This document shows positions 1-13,053 of a stretch of DNA of 64,000 bases, piece by piece. The DNA is taken from the NCBI GenBank assembly GCA_037178625.1, contig JAWZXG010000032.1, forward strand, positions 1 through 64,000, given 5' to 3'. The notes under the pieces are model-generated. The model had not been told where the DNA came from, did not search any database, and saw only the letters and a program-made list of their open reading frames with translations. The position numbers and the translations under genes are program-made. The first letter of the stretch is position 1. Each line of letters begins with the position of its first letter. The stretch comes from Skeletonema tropicum. Taxonomy: Eukaryota; Bacillariophyta; Thalassiosirophyceae; Thalassiosirales; Thalassiosiraceae.

Positions 1-255
1 ACACCCTTGCTGTTCGACTGTGGTTCGCCAATTGTACCATAGGTGTTCGGTGGAGTTGAGAGGGGGTTGGACTAGATGGTATTGACCAGTGCGCCATTCA
101 TTTGGAGCTAGGTTGGATACGTGAGCGTCCATTCCCTTGATGAATGCTTCGTGAACACGCTGTTGATTTGGACGGAATTGGCCATCAGTTCCGACGGATT
201 TGGCCCATTTTTGATAAAAGGTGTGATTGCCATTGATGGGGTTGTTGTATTTGCG
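1..255 (-). pseudogene. Sulfotransferase fragment, unit 1, cut by the window edge
   Basis: This stretch matches the middle of the intact sulfotransferase at 19994-21142, from about residue 138 to residue 222, read on the minus strand; the rest lies outside the window. Just upstream of the homologous part, the G-rich run near 270-285 has one G fewer than in the other units, so the short in-frame leader seen elsewhere is shifted here. The PAPS-binding loop is absent, as in every array copy. Confidence 0.85.
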
Positions 256-592
256 TAACGAGAGGGCGGGGCGGGGTGTGTTGCTGTACTCTTACTGCTG
301 CTGCGATGTTCGAATCATCAAACGCCCTCCACGCCGTATTGCTTGATCATCATAGCAATAGCGAGCATCCATGAGCTCAATCATTGCATTCACGGACATA
401 GCATACACAAAATGAGATCTTCGCTTCATTGAGTTGGTCTACTTACCATATCTGCACTGATGGCATGGCGATGACGGTATGTTATTTGAGACGGGCATCT
501 TGATTTGAGAATCCGGCATTCACTTTTGAATTTTTGACCTTCACCTTCACCTTGCTTGAGCAGCTCACAATGATGATAACGGTCGTATCTTT

Positions 593-1910
593 CCTTCTAG
601 TAGACCAATGACGGCGATAAGTGTCGTTTTGGAAAGCTTTCATCGAGCTCTATCGATTTGGCGTATAATCGACCTGATTGGGTGACTTTGGTGCAATCGA
701 TCAGGTCAAAAACGGGTCGAGAAGTCATCGACAGGGCCAGATCCGACTTTCCAGGCAGAATTAAGACAACCATTGGAATCGTCTTTTCAAGCCGAATAAT
801 AATCGATTAGTATCATCTTTATGCAACAAAATCGAACTGTATAAACGGTGCTCGGCCGACCGCCCACTAATAAAAAATAAAAAGCGACCACTTTAATGCG
901 GCGGGCTATGCTCCAGACAGTTGGCACGACGCACGACGTATATCGATGTATATTATATTAATCAATAATAATCACAGCTCGGCCTCGCTACCGCTCACCC
1001 TCGCAAATACAGATAAGCAGAATGAGGAATGACGTCCAATATCATCACATGCACCATCACTATATTGACTCGCCGACCGATGAGTATAATATAACAATCA
1101 ACCTTCATTCCTCACACCAATCATCGTCCTCCTCCTCCAACCACAAGCAGCATCAACTGGTAGTACTTCTAACTCCAACTCCAACACCAGCAACTCCTCG
1201 TCGGCAATGATGTTGCGCAGCGTGTGGTTGGAGGAGTTGCTTGTGGTGGAGTTGGAGGAGTTTGTGAATAATAAATACACAAGAGCCAACCACACCACAA
1301 GCAGCGCAACATCATCATCTCCTCCAACCACAAGCAGAAGCAGTATCGATAGTATCGTCGGCATGAGGCTTGTTTGTGGCTTGTGGTTGGAGTCCTCTGA
1401 ATCATAAATACTACAATCAACCACAAGCCAAGCAACAACAATATGCCGAGCGTAGCCGAGGCCAGTTGGTGGAAACGCCGGTGCCTAGTGGTCGTTCTTC
1501 AGCGAAGCGTTTGGATGCGTCCGTGCCAACCTATCATTGATGGTGCCGATTGTCAGTGTATATTATTTTGGATTCAGTGGAAGTGTCTTGAGCGACTGCA
1601 GGCGGGAGCGAGGACGAGCTGCGTTTATTCTACTAATCGATAGAGCTTGAAATGACGATTCCAATGGTTGTCTTGTTGTTACTCTTCTCTTTTTGAAAAT
1701 TCGATTCGATTTGGAATGTGGCTTCGCTCGGGGCTCGACGTACTTACCATGTAGGGGTCGATTTAGTTTGAGTCGATTGACAAAAGATTGATATGTATTT
1801 GGCTTGACTTTGAAACTACAATACAACCAATCGATAGAGCGCAATGAGAATGACAGCTTTCCAAATCACTACTCATCGTCTTGATTGGCCGAGTAGTAGA
1901 GAAGATCTGA
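593..1910. repeat. Imperfect foldback (nested inverted repeats) inside each array unit
   Basis: Within unit 1 the arms at about 593-662 and 1828-1910 are inverted copies, sharing the word GGAAAGCT and CTCTATCGAT. A second nested pair, 764-813 and 1631-1674, shares an exact inverted GACAACCATTGGAATCGTC. The centre also carries hairpin-forming CCAACCACA/TGTGGTTGG words. Together they form a ~1.3 kb imperfect inverted repeat with no convincing coding region. It recurs in all eight units at offsets of ~2559 bp (for example about 3152-4469, 8269-9588 and 18511-19828). It resembles a non-autonomous foldback or MITE-like element that was co-amplified; I saw no target duplication that would prove transposition. 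Confidence 0.7.
1211..1311. repeat. Hairpin-forming inverted repeat at the unit centre
   Basis: TGTTGCGC (1211-1218) pairs with GCGCAACA (1304-1311), and GTGTGGTTGG (1222-1231) pairs with CCAACCACAC (1286-1295). Several more CAACCACAAGC words in both orientations lie between 1138 and 1435. The low-complexity reading frames that cross this segment on both strands are by-products of these repeats. The same hairpin occurs in each array unit. Confidence 0.75.
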
Positions 1911-2075
1911 AGGCCAACCAATACAATAGATAAAATGGAATAGAATAGAATTGGTGGTATCGTATGTAATGGTAATGCTCTAGAGAGAGAGAGAAAGTCA
2001 TCATTAGATTGTCGCTCGCTACTTCATTACTCGTCTACAATATCTCCCACCACTACATCTAGCATCAAACAAACA

Positions 2076-2813
2076 TCAAACATTTGACAAATACGACAAA
2101 TGTCCAGTATACCTCTGCTTCACCGCATCCGCAAAATCCACATCTCCATTCTTCACCAACAACTTGTACAACTTCTCCACCTCCCCCTTGGTAAATTCAA
2201 TTGGTTTCTTGTGCACATTCATATGCGGCATGGGCAAGTCCTTCCACCCTGTATAACTCAACACTTGATCCTTGAAGTGGGTATGATTGTTGAAACTTAC
2301 CACATCAAAATGACGTGCTAACAATTCCATACCTCTTTGTACCTTCTCTTCCTTGGTAGCATAATACGGATTTCGACCTACAGGTCCATTGATATTATAC
2401 AGTACAAAATCCAAAATGGTCGACCATTTGCCTGTACCAGCCGGAGATTCCAAATGATCCATCCATTCGTCCCTCGTTCCATTCTTATTCTTGATAATTT
2501 TATATAACGACATGGCATGGTTGAGTGGATCACGTAACATGATTGTATTGATCATTTGACACCCTTGCTGTTCGACTGTGGTTCGCCAATTGTACCATAG
2601 GTGTTCGGTGGAGTTGAGAGGGGGTTGGACTAGATGGTATTGACCAGTGCGCCATTCATTTGGAGCTAGGTTGGATACGTGAGCGTCCATTCCCTTGATG
2701 AATGCTTCGTGAACACGCTGTTGATTTGGACGGAATTGGCCATCAGTTCCGACGGATTTGGCCCATTTTTGATAAAAGGTGTGATTGCCATTGATGGGGT
2801 TGTTGTATTTGCG
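2076..2813 (-). pseudogene. Truncated sulfotransferase, unit 2
   Basis: It matches the intact sulfotransferase from about residue 138 to the stop, keeping the 3'-phosphate-binding segment around LRDP and the C-terminus. The frame stays open upstream to two tandem TGA codons at 2874-2879, giving a leader that retains a short THPRP remnant of the gene but lacks the PAPS-loop HIPSTGG. An internal ATG could give 204 residues with no signal anchor and no PAPS loop. It is probably non-functional as an enzyme, though whether it is transcribed cannot be told. Confidence 0.85.
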
Positions 2814-4634
2814 TAACGAGAGGGCGGGGCGGGGGTGTGTTGCTGTACTCTTACTGCTGCTGCGATGTTCGAATCATCAAACGCCCTCCACGCCGTATTG
2901 CTTGATCATCATAGCAATAGCGAGCATCCATGAGCTCAATCATTGCATTCACGGACATAGCATACACAAAATGAGATCTTCGCTTCATTGAGTTGGTCTA
3001 CTTACCATATCTGCACTGATGGCATGGCGATGACGGTATGTTATTTGAGACGGGCATCTTGATTTGAGAATCCGGCATTCACTTTTGAATTTTTGACCTT
3101 CACCTTCACCTTGCTTGAGCAGCTCACAATGATGATAACGGTCGTATCTTTCCTTCTAGTAGACCAATGACGGCGATAAGTGTCGTTTTGGAAAGCTTTC
3201 ATCGAGCTCTATCGATTTGGCGTATAATCGACCTGATTGGGTGACTTTGGTGCAATCGATCAGGTCAAAAACGGGTCGAGAAGTCATCGACAGGGCCAGA
3301 TCCGACTTTCCAGGCAGAATTAAGACAACCATTGGAATCGTCTTTTCAAGCCGAATAATAATCGATTAGTATCATCTTTATGCAACAAAATCGAACTGTA
3401 TAAACGGTGCTCGGCCGACCGCCCACTAATAAAAAATAAAAAGCGACCACTTTAATGCGGCGGGCTATGCTCCAGACAGTTGGCACGACGCACGACGTAT
3501 ATCGATGTATATTATATTAATCAATAATAATCACAGCTCGGCCTCGCTACCGCTCACCCTCGCAAATACAGATAAGCAGAATGAGGAATGACGTCCAATA
3601 TCATCACATGCACCATCACTATATTGACTCGCCGACCGATGAGTATAATATAACAATCAACCTTCATTCCTCACACCAATCATCGTCCTCCTCCTCCAAC
3701 CACAAGCAGCATCAACTGGTAGTACTTCTAACTCCAACTCCAACACCAGCAACTCCTCGTCGGCAATGATGTTGCGCAGCGTGTGGTTGGAGGAGTTGCT
3801 TGTGGTGGAGTTGGAGGAGTTTGTGAATAATAAATACACAAGAGCCAACCACACCACAAGCAGCGCAACATCATCATCTCCTCCAACCACAAGCAGAAGC
3901 AGTATCGATAGTATCGTCGGCATGAGGCTTGTTTGTGGCTTGTGGTTGGAGTCCTCTGAATCATAAATACTACAATCAACCACAAGCCAAGCAACAACAA
4001 TATGCCGAGCGTAGCCGAGGCCAGTTGGTGGAAACGCCGGTGCCTAGTGGTCGTTCTTCAGCGAAGCGTTTGGATGCGTCCGTGCCAACCTATCATTGAT
4101 GGTGCCGATTGTCAGTGTATATTATTTTGGATTCAGTGGAAGTGTCTTGAGCGACTGCAGGCGGGAGCGAGGACGAGCTGCGTTTATTCTACTAATCGAT
4201 AGAGCTTGAAATGACGATTCCAATGGTTGTCTTGTTGTTACTCTTCTCTTTTTGAAAATTCGATTCGATTTGGAATGTGGCTTCGCTCGGGGCTCGACGT
4301 ACTTACCATGTAGGGGTCGATTTAGTTTGAGTCGATTGACAAAAGATTGATATGTATTTGGCTTGACTTTGAAACTACAATACAACCAATCGATAGAGCG
4401 CAATGAGAATGACAGCTTTCCAAATCACTACTCATCGTCTTGATTGGCCGAGTAGTAGAGAAGATCTGAAGGCCAACCAATACAATAGATAAAATGGAAT
4501 AGAATAGAATTGGTGGTATCGTATGTAATGGTAATGCTCTAGAGAGAGAGAGAAAGTCATCATTAGATTGTCGCTCGCTACTTCATTACTCGTCTACAAT
4601 ATCTCCCACCACTACATCTAGCATCAAACAAACA

Positions 4635-5372
4635 TCAAACATTTGACAAATACGACAAATGTCCAGTATACCTCTGCTTCACCGCATCCGCAAAATCCAC
4701 ATCTCCATTCTTCACCAACAACTTGTACAACTTCTCCACCTCCCCCTTGGTAAATTCAATTGGTTTCTTGTGCACATTCATATGCGGCATGGGCAAGTCC
4801 TTCCACCCTGTATAACTCAACACTTGATCCTTGAAGTGGGTATGATTGTTGAAACTTACCACATCAAAATGACGTGCTAACAATTCCATACCTCTTTGTA
4901 CCTTCTCTTCCTTGGTAGCATAATACGGATTTCGACCTACAGGTCCATTGATATTATACAGTACAAAATCCAAAATGGTCGACCATTTGCCTGTACCAGC
5001 CGGAGATTCCAAATGATCCATCCATTCGTCCCTCGTTCCATTCTTATTCTTGATAATTTTATATAACGACATGGCATGGTTGAGTGGATCACGTAACATG
5101 ATTGTATTGATCATTTGACACCCTTGCTGTTCGACTGTGGTTCGCCAATTGTACCATAGGTGTTCGGTGGAGTTGAGAGGGGGTTGGACTAGATGGTATT
5201 GACCAGTGCGCCATTCATTTGGAGCTAGGTTGGATACGTGAGCGTCCATTCCCTTGATGAATGCTTCGTGAACACGCTGTTGATTTGGACGGAATTGGCC
5301 ATCAGTTCCGACGGATTTGGCCCATTTTTGATAAAAGGTGTGATTGCCATTGATGGGGTTGTTGTATTTGCG
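4635..5372 (-). pseudogene. Truncated sulfotransferase, unit 3
   Basis: It appears identical to the unit 2 copy over the coding part, with the 204-residue reading frame at 4635-5249 intact and the same 5' truncation before residue 138 of the full gene. The spacer that follows has one A fewer in the A-run near 5990. Confidence 0.85.
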
Positions 5373-7192
5373 TAACGAGAGGGCGGGGCGGGGGTGTGTT
5401 GCTGTACTCTTACTGCTGCTGCGATGTTCGAATCATCAAACGCCCTCCACGCCGTATTGCTTGATCATCATAGCAATAGCGAGCATCCATGAGCTCAATC
5501 ATTGCATTCACGGACATAGCATACACAAAATGAGATCTTCGCTTCATTGAGTTGGTCTACTTACCATATCTGCACTGATGGCATGGCGATGACGGTATGT
5601 TATTTGAGACGGGCATCTTGATTTGAGAATCCGGCATTCACTTTTGAATTTTTGACCTTCACCTTCACCTTGCTTGAGCAGCTCACAATGATGATAACGG
5701 TCGTATCTTTCCTTCTAGTAGACCAATGACGGCGATAAGTGTCGTTTTGGAAAGCTTTCATCGAGCTCTATCGATTTGGCGTATAATCGACCTGATTGGG
5801 TGACTTTGGTGCAATCGATCAGGTCAAAAACGGGTCGAGAAGTCATCGACAGGGCCAGATCCGACTTTCCAGGCAGAATTAAGACAACCATTGGAATCGT
5901 CTTTTCAAGCCGAATAATAATCGATTAGTATCATCTTTATGCAACAAAATCGAACTGTATAAACGGTGCTCGGCCGACCGCCCACTAATAAAAATAAAAA
6001 GCGACCACTTTAATGCGGCGGGCTATGCTCCAGACAGTTGGCACGACGCACGACGTATATCGATGTATATTATATTAATCAATAATAATCACAGCTCGGC
6101 CTCGCTACCGCTCACCCTCGCAAATACAGATAAGCAGAATGAGGAATGACGTCCAATATCATCACATGCACCATCACTATATTGACTCGCCGACCGATGA
6201 GTATAATATAACAATCAACCTTCATTCCTCACACCAATCATCGTCCTCCTCCTCCAACCACAAGCAGCATCAACTGGTAGTACTTCTAACTCCAACTCCA
6301 ACACCAGCAACTCCTCGTCGGCAATGATGTTGCGCAGCGTGTGGTTGGAGGAGTTGCTTGTGGTGGAGTTGGAGGAGTTTGTGAATAATAAATACACAAG
6401 AGCCAACCACACCACAAGCAGCGCAACATCATCATCTCCTCCAACCACAAGCAGAAGCAGTATCGATAGTATCGTCGGCATGAGGCTTGTTTGTGGCTTG
6501 TGGTTGGAGTCCTCTGAATCATAAATACTACAATCAACCACAAGCCAAGCAACAACAATATGCCGAGCGTAGCCGAGGCCAGTTGGTGGAAACGCCGGTG
6601 CCTAGTGGTCGTTCTTCAGCGAAGCGTTTGGATGCGTCCGTGCCAACCTATCATTGATGGTGCCGATTGTCAGTGTATATTATTTTGGATTCAGTGGAAG
6701 TGTCTTGAGCGACTGCAGGCGGGAGCGAGGACGAGCTGCGTTTATTCTACTAATCGATAGAGCTTGAAATGACGATTCCAATGGTTGTCTTGTTGTTACT
6801 CTTCTCTTTTTGAAAATTCGATTCGATTTGGAATGTGGCTTCGCTCGGGGCTCGACGTACTTACCATGTAGGGGTCGATTTAGTTTGAGTCGATTGACAA
6901 AAGATTGATATGTATTTGGCTTGACTTTGAAACTACAATACAACCAATCGATAGAGCGCAATGAGAATGACAGCTTTCCAAATCACTACTCATCGTCTTG
7001 ATTGGCCGAGTAGTAGAGAAGATCTGAAGGCCAACCAATACAATAGATAAAATGGAATAGAATAGAATTGGTGGTATCGTATGTAATGGTAATGCTCTAG
7101 AGAGAGAGAGAAAGTCATCATTAGATTGTCGCTCGCTACTTCATTACTCGTCTACAATATCTCCCACCACTACATCTAGCATCAAACAAACA

Positions 7193-7930
7193 TCAAACAT
7201 TTGACAAATACGACAAATGTCCAGTATACCTCTGCTTCACCGCATCCGCAAAATCCACATCTCCATTCTTCACCAACAACTTGTACAACTTCTCCACCTC
7301 CCCCTTGGTAAATTCAATTGGTTTCTTGTGCACATTCATATGCGGCATGGGCAAGTCCTTCCACCCTGTATAACTCAACACTTGATCCTTGAAGTGGGTA
7401 TGATTGTTGAAACTTACCACATCAAAATGACGTGCTAACAATTCCATACCTCTTTGTACCTTCTCTTCCTTGGTAGCATAATACGGATTTCGACCTACAG
7501 GTCCATTGATATTATACAGTACAAAATCCAAAATGGTCGACCATTTGCCTGTACCAGCCGGAGATTCCAAATGATCCATCCATTCGTCCCTCGTTCCATT
7601 CTTATTCTTGATAATTTTATATAACGACATGGCATGGTTGAGTGGATCACGTAACATGATTGTATTGATCATTTGACACCCTTGCTGTTCGACTGTGGTT
7701 CGCCAATTGTACCATAGGTGTTCGGTGGAGTTGAGAGGGGGTTGGACTAGATGGTATTGACCAGTGCGCCATTCATTTGGAGCTAGGTTGGATACGTGAG
7801 CGTCCATTCCCTTGATGAATGCTTCGTGAACACGCTGTTGATTTGGACGGAATTGGCCATCAGTTCCGACGGATTTGGCCCATTTTTGATAAAAGGTGTG
7901 ATTGCCATTGATGGGGTTGTTGTATTTGCG
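7193..7930 (-). pseudogene. Truncated sulfotransferase, unit 4
   Basis: Same 5'-truncated copy, with the 204-residue frame intact (7193-7807) and the PAPS loop missing. The next spacer to the right differs from the consensus by one extra T near 9166 and a small CT-run change near 9360. Confidence 0.85.
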
Positions 7931-9751
7931 TAACGAGAGGGCGGGGCGGGGGTGTGTTGCTGTACTCTTACTGCTGCTGCGATGTTCGAATCATCAAACG
8001 CCCTCCACGCCGTATTGCTTGATCATCATAGCAATAGCGAGCATCCATGAGCTCAATCATTGCATTCACGGACATAGCATACACAAAATGAGATCTTCGC
8101 TTCATTGAGTTGGTCTACTTACCATATCTGCACTGATGGCATGGCGATGACGGTATGTTATTTGAGACGGGCATCTTGATTTGAGAATCCGGCATTCACT
8201 TTTGAATTTTTGACCTTCACCTTCACCTTGCTTGAGCAGCTCACAATGATGATAACGGTCGTATCTTTCCTTCTAGTAGACCAATGACGGCGATAAGTGT
8301 CGTTTTGGAAAGCTTTCATCGAGCTCTATCGATTTGGCGTATAATCGACCTGATTGGGTGACTTTGGTGCAATCGATCAGGTCAAAAACGGGTCGAGAAG
8401 TCATCGACAGGGCCAGATCCGACTTTCCAGGCAGAATTAAGACAACCATTGGAATCGTCTTTTCAAGCCGAATAATAATCGATTAGTATCATCTTTATGC
8501 AACAAAATCGAACTGTATAAACGGTGCTCGGCCGACCGCCCACTAATAAAAAATAAAAAGCGACCACTTTAATGCGGCGGGCTATGCTCCAGACAGTTGG
8601 CACGACGCACGACGTATATCGATGTATATTATATTAATCAATAATAATCACAGCTCGGCCTCGCTACCGCTCACCCTCGCAAATACAGATAAGCAGAATG
8701 AGGAATGACGTCCAATATCATCACATGCACCATCACTATATTGACTCGCCGACCGATGAGTATAATATAACAATCAACCTTCATTCCTCACACCAATCAT
8801 CGTCCTCCTCCTCCAACCACAAGCAGCATCAACTGGTAGTACTTCTAACTCCAACTCCAACACCAGCAACTCCTCGTCGGCAATGATGTTGCGCAGCGTG
8901 TGGTTGGAGGAGTTGCTTGTGGTGGAGTTGGAGGAGTTTGTGAATAATAAATACACAAGAGCCAACCACACCACAAGCAGCGCAACATCATCATCTCCTC
9001 CAACCACAAGCAGAAGCAGTATCGATAGTATCGTCGGCATGAGGCTTGTTTGTGGCTTGTGGTTGGAGTCCTCTGAATCATAAATACTACAATCAACCAC
9101 AAGCCAAGCAACAACAATATGCCGAGCGTAGCCGAGGCCAGTTGGTGGAAACGCCGGTGCCTAGTTGGTCGTTCTTCAGCGAAGCGTTTGGATGCGTCCG
9201 TGCCAACCTATCATTGATGGTGCCGATTGTCAGTGTATATTATTTTGGATTCAGTGGAAGTGTCTTGAGCGACTGCAGGCGGGAGCGAGGACGAGCTGCG
9301 TTTATTCTACTAATCGATAGAGCTTGAAATGACGATTCCAATGGTTGTCTTGTTGTTACTTCTTCTTTTTGAAAATTCGATTCGATTTGGAATGTGGCTT
9401 CGCTCGGGGCTCGACGTACTTACCATGTAGGGGTCGATTTAGTTTGAGTCGATTGACAAAAGATTGATATGTATTTGGCTTGACTTTGAAACTACAATAC
9501 AACCAATCGATAGAGCGCAATGAGAATGACAGCTTTCCAAATCACTACTCATCGTCTTGATTGGCCGAGTAGTAGAGAAGATCTGAAGGCCAACCAATAC
9601 AATAGATAAAATGGAATAGAATAGAATTGGTGGTATCGTATGTAATGGTAATGCTCTAGAGAGAGAGAGAAAGTCATCATTAGATTGTCGCTCGCTACTT
9701 CATTACTCGTCTACAATATCTCCCACCACTACATCTAGCATCAAACAAACA

Positions 9752-10489
9752 TCAAACATTTGACAAATACGACAAATGTCCAGTATACCTCTGCTTCACC
9801 GCATCCGCAAAATCCACATCTCCATTCTTCACCAACAACTTGTACAACTTCTCCACCTCCCCCTTGGTAAATTCAATTGGTTTCTTGTGCACATTCATAT
9901 GCGGCATGGGCAAGTCCTTCCACCCTGTATAACTCAACACTTGATCCTTGAAGTGGGTATGATTGTTGAAACTTACCACATCAAAATGACGTGCTAACAA
10001 TTCCATACCTCTTTGTACCTTCTCTTCCTTGGTAGCATAATACGGATTTCGACCTACAGGTCCATTGATATTATACAGTACAAAATCCAAAATGGTCGAC
10101 CATTTGCCTGTACCAGCCGGAGATTCCAAATGATCCATCCATTCGTCCCTCGTTCCATTCTTATTCTTGATAATTTTATATAACGACATGGCATGGTTGA
10201 GTGGATCACGTAACATGATTGTATTGATCATTTGACACCCTTGCTGTTCGACTGTGGTTCGCCAATTGTACCATAGGTGTTCGGTGGAGTTGAGAGGGGG
10301 TTGGACTAGATGGTATTGACCAGTGCGCCATTCATTTGGAGCTAGGTTGGATACGTGAGCGTCCATTCCCTTGATGAATGCTTCGTGAACACGCTGTTGA
10401 TTTGGACGGAATTGGCCATCAGTTCCGACGGATTTGGCCCATTTTTGATAAAAGGTGTGATTGCCATTGATGGGGTTGTTGTATTTGCG
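9752..10489 (-). pseudogene. Truncated sulfotransferase, unit 5
   Basis: Same 5'-truncated copy with an intact 204-residue frame (9752-10366). The adjoining spacer has a short rearrangement near 10581-10590 and a one-base loss near 10683, which removes part of the splice-donor-like ACTTACC seen in other units. Confidence 0.85.
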
Positions 10490-12313
10490 TAACGAGAGGG
10501 CGGGGCGGGGGTGTGTTGCTGTACTCTTACTGCTGCTGCGATGTTCGAATCATCAAACGCCCTCCACGCCGTATTGCTTGATCATAGCATAGCAATAGCG
10601 AGCATCCATGAGCTCAATCATTGCATTCACGGACATAGCATACACAAAATGAGATCTTCGCTTCATTGAGTTGGTCTACTTACATATCTGCACTGATGGC
10701 ATGGCGATGACGGTATGTTATTTGAGACGGGCATCTTGATTTGAGAATCCGGCATTCACTTTTGAATTTTTGACCTTCACCTTCACCTTGCTTGAGCAGC
10801 TCACAATGATGATAACGGTCGTATCTTTCCTTCTAGTAGACCAATGACGGCGATAAGTGTCGTTTTGGAAAGCTTTCATCGAGCTCTATCGATTTGGCGT
10901 ATAATCGACCTGATTGGGTGACTTTGGTGCAATCGATCAGGTCAAAAACGGGTCGAGAAGTCATCGACAGGGCCAGATCCGACTTTCCAGGCAGAATTAA
11001 GACAACCATTGGAATCGTCTTTTCAAGCCGAATAATAATCGATTAGTATCATCTTTATGCAACAAAATCGAACTGTATAAACGGTGCTCGGCCGACCGCC
11101 CACTAATAAAAAATAAAAAGCGACCACTTTAATGCGGCGGGCTATGCTCCAGACAGTTGGCACGACGCACGACGTATATCGATGTATATTATATTAATCA
11201 ATAATAATCACAGCTCGGCCTCGCTACCGCTCACCCTCGCAAATACAGATAAGCAGAATGAGGAATGACGTCCAATATCATCACATGCACCATCACTATA
11301 TTGACTCGCCGACCGATGAGTATAATATAACAATCAACCTTCATTCCTCACACCAATCATCGTCCTCCTCCTCCAACCACAAGCAGCATCAACTGGTAGT
11401 ACTTCTAACTCCAACTCCAACACCAGCAACTCCTCGTCGGCAATGATGTTGCGCAGCGTGTGGTTGGAGGAGTTGCTTGTGGTGGAGTTGGAGGAGTTTG
11501 TGAATAATAAATACACAAGAGCCAACCACACCACAAGCAGCGCAACATCATCATCTCCTCCAACCACAAGCAGAAGCAGTATCGATAGTATCGTCGGCAT
11601 GAGGCTTGTTTGTGGCTTGTGGTTGGAGTCCTCTGAATCATAAATACTACAATCAACCACAAGCCAAGCAAGCAACAATATGCCGAGCGTAGCCGAGGCC
11701 AGTTGGTGGAAACGCCGGTGCCTAGTGGTCGTTCTTCAGCGAAGCGTTTGGATGCGTCCGTGCCAACCTATCATTGATGGTGCCGATTGTCAGTGTATAT
11801 TATTTTGGATTCAGTGGAAGTGTCTTGAGCGACTGCAGGCGGGAGCGAGGACGAGCTGCGTTTATTCTACTAATCGATAGAGCTTGAAATGACGATTCCA
11901 ATGGTTGTCTTGTTGTTACTCTTCTCTTTTTGAAAATTCGATTCGATTTGGAATGTGGCTTCGCTCGGGGCTCGACGTACTTACCATGTAGGGGTCGATT
12001 TAGTTTGAGTCGATTGACAAAAGATTGATATGTATTTGGCTTGACTTTGAAACTACAATACAACCAATCGATAGAGCGCAATGAGAATGACAGCTTTCCA
12101 AATCACTACTCATCGTCTTGATTGGCCGAGTAGTAGAGAAGATCTGAAGGCCAACCAATACAATAGATAAAAATGGAATAGAATAGAATTGGTGGTATCG
12201 TATGTAATGGTAATGCTCTAGAGAGAGAGAGAAAGTCATCATTAGATTGTCGCTCGCTACTTCATTACTCGTCTACAATATCTCCCACCACTACATCTAG
12301 CATCAAACAAACA

Positions 12314-13053
12314 TCAAACATTTGACAAATACGACAAATGTCCAGTATACCTCTGCTTCACCGCATCCGCAAAATCCACATCTCCATTCTTCACCAACAA
12401 CTTGTACAACTTCTCCACCTCCCCCTTGGTAAATTCAATTGGTTTCTTGTGCACATTCATATGCGGCATGGGCAAGTCCTTCCACCCTGTATATACTCAA
12501 CACTTGATCCTTGAAGTGGGTATGATTGTTGAAACTTACCACATCAAAATGACGTGCTAACAATTCCATACCTCTTTGTACCTTCTCTTCCTTGGTAGCA
12601 TAATACGGATTTCGACCTACAGGTCCATTGATATTATACAGTACAAAATCCAAAATGGTCGACCATTTGCCTGTACCAGCCGGAGATTCCAAATGATCCA
12701 TCCATTCGTCCCTCGTTCCATTCTTATTCTTGATAATTTTTATATAACGACATGGCATGGTTGAGTGGATCACGTAACATGATTGTATTGATCATTTGAC
12801 ACCCTTGCTGTTCGACTGTGGTTCGCCAATTGTACCATAGGTGTTCGGTGGAGTTGAGAGGGGGTTGGACTAGATGGTATTGACCAGTGCGCCATTCATT
12901 TGGAGCTAGGTTGGATACGTGAGCGTCCATTCCCTTGATGAATGCTTCGTGAACACGCTGTTGATTTGGACGGAATTGGCCATCAGTTCCGACGGATTTG
13001 GCCCATTTTTGATAAAAGGTGTGATTGCCATTGATGGGGTTGTTGTATTTGCG
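12314..13053 (-). pseudogene. Frameshifted truncated sulfotransferase, unit 6
   Basis: Besides the common 5' truncation, this copy has two one-base insertions in the coding part, near 12492 and 12740, which break the reading frame into pieces at 12435-12773 and 12724-12930. Six more indels cluster just upstream (13208-13312), including a T-run expansion. I saw no substitutions. The clustering could be real decay of one unit or poor assembly consensus at this place. Confidence 0.85.

Noticed and set aside
1022..1844. Several 60-110-codon frames on both strands in each array spacer
   Set aside because: They arise from inverted CCAACCACAAGC-type repeats, are low in complexity and overlap each other; nothing indicates selection for protein.
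2100..2321. Plus-strand frame of 73 codons in each unit
   Set aside because: It lies antisense to the sulfotransferase coding sequence and shows no recognised feature.
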